Shown: piece after piece, positions 6,041 through 9,799 of the stretch | How the letters are laid out: every line of letters begins with the position of its first letter | How positions within the stretch are numbered: the first letter of the stretch is position 1 | DNA from: Dysgonamonadaceae bacterium | Lineage (GTDB): Bacteria > Bacteroidota > Bacteroidia > Bacteroidales > Azobacteroidaceae | Length of the DNA: 9,799 nucleotides | Assembly: GCA_031282925.1 (NCBI GenBank) | Contig: JAITCT010000173.1 | Location: forward strand, 1-9,799 | Reading direction: 5' to 3' | Made by a program: the position numbers and the translations under genes | Notes under the pieces: model-generated | What the model was told of the DNA's origin: nothing | The model's input: only the letters and a program-made list of their open reading frames with translations | The model's database searches: none

Positions 6041-6835
6041 TTATGGTTGCTTGCCAATGTAAGCAAGGATGCCTCCGTCAACATACAACACATGCCCGTT
6101 CACAAAATCGGATGCCTCAGACGCAAGGAAAACGGCCGGCCCTTGTAAATCTTCCGGCGTTCCCCAGCGTGCGGCAGGCGTTTTTGCAATAATGAAGGAA
6201 TCGAACGGATGACGTGACCCGTCGGGCTGCTTTTCTCTTAACGGCGCTGTTTGCGGCGTTGCGATATAGCCGGGGCCGATACCGTTACACTGGATGTTGT
6301 ATGCGCCGTATTCGGAAGCAATGTTGCGCGTGAGCATTTTCAGTCCGCCTTTGGCTGCGGCGTAAGCGGAAACGGTTTCACGTCCGAGTTCACTCATCAT
6401 GGAGCAGATGTTGATGATTTTTCCGTGTCCTTTCCTGATCATGCCCGGAATAACTGCTTTAGAAACAATAAACGGACCGTTCAAATCCACATCAATCACC
6501 TGGCGAAATTCTTTTGCCGACATTTCGTGCATCGGAATACGCTTAATGATGCCGGCATTGTTGACAAGGATATCTATTGTGCCGACTTCCTTTTCAATGC
6601 GGGCGACCATAGTCTCCACATCATCTTCATCGGTTACATCGCACACATAGCCTTTCACGTCAATACCTGCTTCCTTATATGACGCCAGTCCTTTATCAAC
6701 CGCCTGTTGATTGATGTCGTTGAACACAATTTTTGCGCCTGCTTTTGCAAATGCACTTGCAATGGCGAAGCCAATGCCATACGATGCTCCTGTTACAAGA
6801 GCAATTTTTTCGTTTAATGAAAATTGATTTAACAT
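6041..6835 (-). CDS. SDR oxidoreductase, gluconate 5-dehydrogenase / KduD-like
   Basis: A 264-residue classical short-chain dehydrogenase. The NAD(P)-binding TGASYGIG (15-22), NNAG (92-95), catalytic Ser145 in INICS, and Tyr158/Lys162 in SAYAAAKGG are all present, as is the C-terminal [11 protein letters not shown]. The sequence fits the Bacteroides group usually annotated as gluconate 5-dehydrogenase, which overlaps with KduD (2-keto-3-deoxygluconate / 2,5-diketo-3-deoxygluconate interconversion). Given its position between a KDG kinase and a KDPG aldolase, a KduD-like step that forms KDG is the most sensible role; sequence alone cannot separate the two activities, so no symbol is given. The ATG at 6835 lies 13 bp after the kinase stop, consistent with one transcript. 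Confidence 0.88.
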   Translation of the reverse strand: MLNQFSLNEKIALVTGASYGIGFAIASAFAKAGAKIVFNDINQQAVDKGLASYKEAGIDVKGYVCDVTDEDDVETMVARIEKEVGTIDILVNNAGIIKRIPMHEMSAKEFRQVIDVDLNGPFIVSKAVIPGMIRKGHGKIINICSMMSELGRETVSAYAAAKGGLKMLTRNIASEYGAYNIQCNGIGPGYIATPQTAPLREKQPDGSRHPFDSFIIAKTPAARWGTPEDLQGPAVFLASEASDFVNGHVLYVDGGILAYIGKQP

Positions 6836-6848
6836 GATTTTATAATTT

Positions 6849-7886
6849 TTATCTTAATACACGCCCGGAGCCGTCTCCTTTCATCAGGGTTTCCACTTCC
6901 TGTATGCCGGCAAGGTTGAAATCTCCATAAATGGTATGCTTCAACGCCGAAGCCGCCACTGCAAAATCAAGCGCCGCCTGGTCGTTGCCTGTGTGAGTCA
7001 GCAAGCCGTAGATTAATCCGCCCATGAACGAATCGCCGCCGCCTACTCTGTCTACGATATGAGTAATGTCGTAGCGTTTGGACTGATACAATTTGTCGGA
7101 ATACAGACATCCGCCCCATGTGTTGTGATTTGCATTGATTGAGCCGCGAAGCGTAATGATAATTTTTTTAGCCCGAGGGAATTTTGTCATCAACTGCGTA
7201 CAGACGGATTCAAATTCGGTAGCATCCACTTCGCCGCCCGTATTGTCCGCATCAAAGCCTTCGGGTTTGATGCCAAAGACCTTTCCGGCGTCTTCTTCAT
7301 TCCCCAAAATAATATCGCATCCCGCTACTAATGCGGGCATCACCTCCGAGGCGGTTTTACCATACTTCCAAAGATTTTTGCGATAATTCAAATCGGTTGA
7401 AACGGTTACATCCATTTCATTGGCAATCTTAATGGCTTCATGACAGGCGTCGGCTGCACTTTGAGATATGGCAGGCGTTATTCCTGTCCAATGAAACCAC
7501 TGTGCATCCTTAAATACCTCACGCCAGTTAACCATTCCCGGTTTAATCTCAGAAACGGCGGAATGAGCCCTGTCATAAACAACTTTAGAGGCACGGGAAA
7601 CAGCCCCTGTTTCCAAAAAATAGGTACCTAACCTGTCTCCGCCCCTGACAATACCGCTAACACCTACATTGTATTTTCTTAATTCGGAAATACACCATTC
7701 CGCAATATCATTTTTTGGCAAGCGCGTTACAAACTCCGTTGGTATGCCATAGTTGGCAAGCGATACTGCAACATTAGCCTCACCGCCTCCGAAAGAGGCA
7801 TTCAAATTCTCTGATTGTATAAACCGCCGGTAGCCGGGCGTTGAAAGCCGGAGCATGATTTCTCCAAATGTTACTGCTTTTTTCAT
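6849..7886 (-). CDS. kdgK: PfkB-family sugar kinase, probable 2-keto-3-deoxygluconate kinase
   Basis: A 345-residue ribokinase-fold enzyme predicted to phosphorylate KDG to KDPG with ATP. Visible: the N-terminal VTFGEIMLRLS strand, FGGGEANVAVSLANYG (32-47, substrate/first PfkB signature region), DLNYRKNLW (165-173), LGNEEDA (194-200), and the second signature VDRVGGGDSFMGGLIYG (278-294) with the predicted catalytic base D285. The GGGD form instead of the common GAGD is, as I recall, usual in Bacteroides KDG kinases. I chose the ATG at 7886 because the FGEIML motif then sits at the expected distance; a TTG at 7922 overlapping the upstream stop would add a non-homologous tail of 12 residues. 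The gene starts 32 bp after the GH97-BNR_4 stop. Adjacency to the aldolase and SDR strongly supports KDG over ribose or fructose as substrate. Confidence 0.92.
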   Translation of the reverse strand: MKKAVTFGEIMLRLSTPGYRRFIQSENLNASFGGGEANVAVSLANYGIPTEFVTRLPKNDIAEWCISELRKYNVGVSGIVRGGDRLGTYFLETGAVSRASKVVYDRAHSAVSEIKPGMVNWREVFKDAQWFHWTGITPAISQSAADACHEAIKIANEMDVTVSTDLNYRKNLWKYGKTASEVMPALVAGCDIILGNEEDAGKVFGIKPEGFDADNTGGEVDATEFESVCTQLMTKFPRAKKIIITLRGSINANHNTWGGCLYSDKLYQSKRYDITHIVDRVGGGDSFMGGLIYGLLTHTGNDQAALDFAVAASALKHTIYGDFNLAGIQEVETLMKGDGSGRVLR

Positions 7887-7918
7887 ATCAATATATTTGT
7901 TACAGTTAAAATTCTCTG

Positions 7919-9799
7919 TCAATTTATTACTAACGGAACCGTCAACACTGATACCTGCTGTGCCGGCATATCCGAAACGCCTTCGCCGTCTGTCTGGCGT
8001 ACTTGTTGAACATATAGTTGCAATATCCGTTTATCTTTCCACAATTCGGTATCATAAGTAGGCTCCCATTCGCCGACACCGTATTCGGTAAGGTCGCCGA
8101 CCGACCACTGATTCCCCTGAATATCCGTGCAGGCAGCCATCGAAACCTTTTTTCCGCGTTCTTCATCCCTGAAAATAAGGACGATTTGCTTTTCCCCTTC
8201 CGCTTCGTTCACCACTATTTGCGGACGGGAAACGGGAATGGATTTGGTGCCGCCTCCTTTCAGGGAGAACGCTGTTTTCCGGAAACTCGTATTCAGTGTT
8301 TGCCACTTATCTTCGTTTTGACAGATAACGTAATACTGTGGAATGTCGCTGTCCTGCTCCCGAAAATAGGTGGCAATATAGGGATTGCCTGCATTGTCGG
8401 CGGTCATGGACGTTTGGTTGATTAATTCACTGCTTTGCGGGATGCGGCAGACGTATTCGGCGGTTGCGGCGGTGATGGGCAGCCGGTATTTTTTCCCTTG
8501 TGCATTTTCCCATGTTTGACCGTTGTCGCGGGAACGGGCGTAGCACATATCATGATTGGAGCCTACATCCGGCGTTTCGCGCCAAACCCATGAAAGATGA
8601 ATTGTTCCCGCCGCATCTACGCAAGTTTGCCAATAAGCGTTCCTTTGTCCTTCGCCGTCAATCAGATTTTCGTGTAGCCGTTGCCATTGCTTTGTTTGAA
8701 CACCGTACCTGTTCATCGCCAAATTGCCTTTTCCCGATTGTCCGTCGCGATACATGAAAATCAGGTTACCATCGGACAGTTTGTAAAATTCGGGATAAGT
8801 AACATTTTCTTCCGATACGGCGGTCATTGCTTGCTTATTGCCCAAATCAAGCGACAAGGGCGAGAGGCTGCGGGCGTAATTCAAAGGATTGCCGTGATGA
8901 TTCCAACTGACGTGCAGATAACCTTCGCCATCGGTCATAATGCTGATAGAATTGTGCGCGTCGCGGATATTTCCGGTATATTGCGTTTGCCGGATTTCCC
9001 ACTGTTCGTCATTGCGTTTTCTTTTAGCCAAACAAAGGTAACCTTCGGGATTATAGTACGCCATAAACTGTACGTCGCCGTGGGTTACCAAAGCGTTTTT
9101 ACGGAAAATAACGGTATTGATGGAATTGCCTGCCCATGCCTGCGGCTGGGTTTCGTTCATATGCTGCAATATCACCCCGCCTTCCGGTTGTATTTCCAAG
9201 GTAATTTCTCCATTTTTTTTGATGTTTACTTCCATTAGCTGCGGCGAACGGTCTTTCCTGTCCGAATAAAGCGAAACGCTTGTATTTTCAAACATCGGGA
9301 GCTTCACTTTCAACTTCTTCACTTCTTTTTCGGCATTGATAGCTGCCACATACCATTTTTCTCCGTTCCGGCGTGCCAGTACAATGTATTTTCCCGGATA
9401 TCCGTCAATAAAGACCGTTTCATCCCATGTTGTAGGGATTTCTTTCATAAAATCAATGACAAAAGCCGGATACTCGGTCAGGTTGTTTGGCGCTATCGCA
9501 AAATTCTGTACCGGCGTTTGAAATAAAACGGCTGTTGCCAACTGGAAGGTTTCGGTGGTTTTCCGGGTGGTGCCGCCATCATTATTCCGGTTGTGCCGCT
9601 TATTCAACAATACCGGGCCGAAATCCATTGCGGCCACGCTATTGCGGATAAACGGGTGTAAACAGGCATTGTATGCTTCCCGGTCGTTGAAATGCTGACT
9701 GAAAATCAGATTTTCGGAAGCCAGTACCGCTTCACTTCCCACAAAATTCGGATACATGCGTTCCCATCCGCGCGGGACTGTGCATCCGTGGAAAATAAC
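7919..9799 (-). CDS. Bimodular glycan-active enzyme: GH97 C-terminus fused to BNR_4 seven-bladed propeller (5' end outside window)
   Basis: The frame is open from base 9799 to TGA at 7921-7919 (626 residues visible). Numbering here starts at the internal Met encoded at 9757. The first part, through about residue 199, is the C-terminal portion of a GH97 alpha-glycosidase: FHGCTVPRGWERMYPN, SEAV, FIRNSVAAMDFGPV (36-49), RKTTETFQLA, WDETVFIDGYPGKYIVLARR (111-130) and a terminal beta-sandwich ending at GGVILQ. After a linker of only about ten residues, a BNR_4 domain runs from about 208 to 612: NSINTVIFRKNALVTHGD, RDAHNSISIM (265-274), VSWNHHGNPLNYARS (283-297), TYPEFYKL, MYRDG (335-339), DGEGQRNAYWQ (367-377), the Asp-box SRDNGQTW (409-416), and EWEPTYDTELW. 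BNR_4 propellers relate to ulvan lyases (PL24/PL25) and GH145. H268, H288, Y336 and R350 are candidate active-site residues by analogy. Export would depend on an unseen N-terminal signal. First visible gene of the operon; exact linkage cleaved is unknown. Confidence 0.88.
   Translation of the reverse strand, partial: VIFHGCTVPRGWERMYPNFVGSEAVLASENLIFSQHFNDREAYNACLHPFIRNSVAAMDFGPVLLNKRHNRNNDGGTTRKTTETFQLATAVLFQTPVQNFAIAPNNLTEYPAFVIDFMKEIPTTWDETVFIDGYPGKYIVLARRNGEKWYVAAINAEKEVKKLKVKLPMFENTSVSLYSDRKDRSPQLMEVNIKKNGEITLEIQPEGGVILQHMNETQPQAWAGNSINTVIFRKNALVTHGDVQFMAYYNPEGYLCLAKRKRNDEQWEIRQTQYTGNIRDAHNSISIMTDGEGYLHVSWNHHGNPLNYARSLSPLSLDLGNKQAMTAVSEENVTYPEFYKLSDGNLIFMYRDGQSGKGNLAMNRYGVQTKQWQRLHENLIDGEGQRNAYWQTCVDAAGTIHLSWVWRETPDVGSNHDMCYARSRDNGQTWENAQGKKYRLPITAATAEYVCRIPQSSELINQTSMTADNAGNPYIATYFREQDSDIPQYYVICQNEDKWQTLNTSFRKTAFSLKGGGTKSIPVSRPQIVVNEAEGEKQIVLIFRDEERGKKVSMAACTDIQGNQWSVGDLTEYGVGEWEPTYDTELWKDKRILQLYVQQVRQTDGEGVSDMPAQQVSVLTVPLVIN

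Noticed and set aside
7887..7922. TTG start for the KDG kinase overlapping the upstream TGA
   Set aside because: The 12 extra residues do not fit the family N-terminus; the ATG at 7886 places the FGEIML motif correctly.

Overview
This looks like a chromosomal segment of a member of the Bacteroidales (Bacteroidota). The evidence is a Bacteroides-type fumarate reductase/succinate dehydrogenase flavoprotein, a Bacteroides-like uronate operon (KDG kinase, KDPG aldolase, SDR dehydrogenase), a GH97/BNR_4 carbohydrate-active enzyme, and mostly weak Shine-Dalgarno sequences. Family names come from recognising conserved motifs by eye; no database search was run.

Layout. (1) Bases 1-1161, + strand: the 3' part of frdA/sdhA, whose start lies outside the window. 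(2) Bases 1166-1646: a small AT-rich gene for a 23S-rRNA-IVP/Avd-type four-helix-bundle protein, bracketed by inverted arrays of a 7-bp repeat (agttacg / actcgta); it looks like a self-contained inserted unit. frdB, the expected next gene, is not downstream. (3) Bases 1663-3617, + strand: a secreted, probably outer-membrane beta-barrel protein, followed after 5 bp by hemL (glutamate-1-semialdehyde aminomutase). (4) Bases 3618-3958: a convergent, repeat-rich interval. It holds a diverged second copy of the last part of hemL, a 31-bp inverted repeat enclosing nested hairpins, and five tandem 23-bp units that each contain a small palindrome. The array supplies the C-terminal codons of the next gene. 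(5) Bases 3898-9799, - strand: a tight five-gene operon read from right to left: GH97-BNR_4 fusion enzyme (5' end outside the window), PfkB-type KDG kinase, KduD/gluconate-5-dehydrogenase-like SDR, KDPG/KHG aldolase, and a GatC-like PTS IIC membrane protein.

How the genes fit together. The minus-strand operon reads as a uronate route. The bimodular enzyme would release sugar from a glycan outside the cytoplasm; its propeller belongs to the fold group that includes ulvan lyases and the GH145 rhamnosidase. The IIC-like protein would import an acidic sugar, the SDR would yield 2-keto-3-deoxygluconate, the kinase KDPG, and the aldolase pyruvate plus glyceraldehyde-3-phosphate. No PTS IIA or IIB gene and no kduI is visible, so the IIC protein may work without phosphotransfer.

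The points most worth a second look are the GH97-BNR_4 fusion, the orphan IIC in a kinase-containing uronate operon, the heptamer-bracketed Avd-like unit at the frdA 3' end, and the layered repeat region between hemL and the IIC gene.
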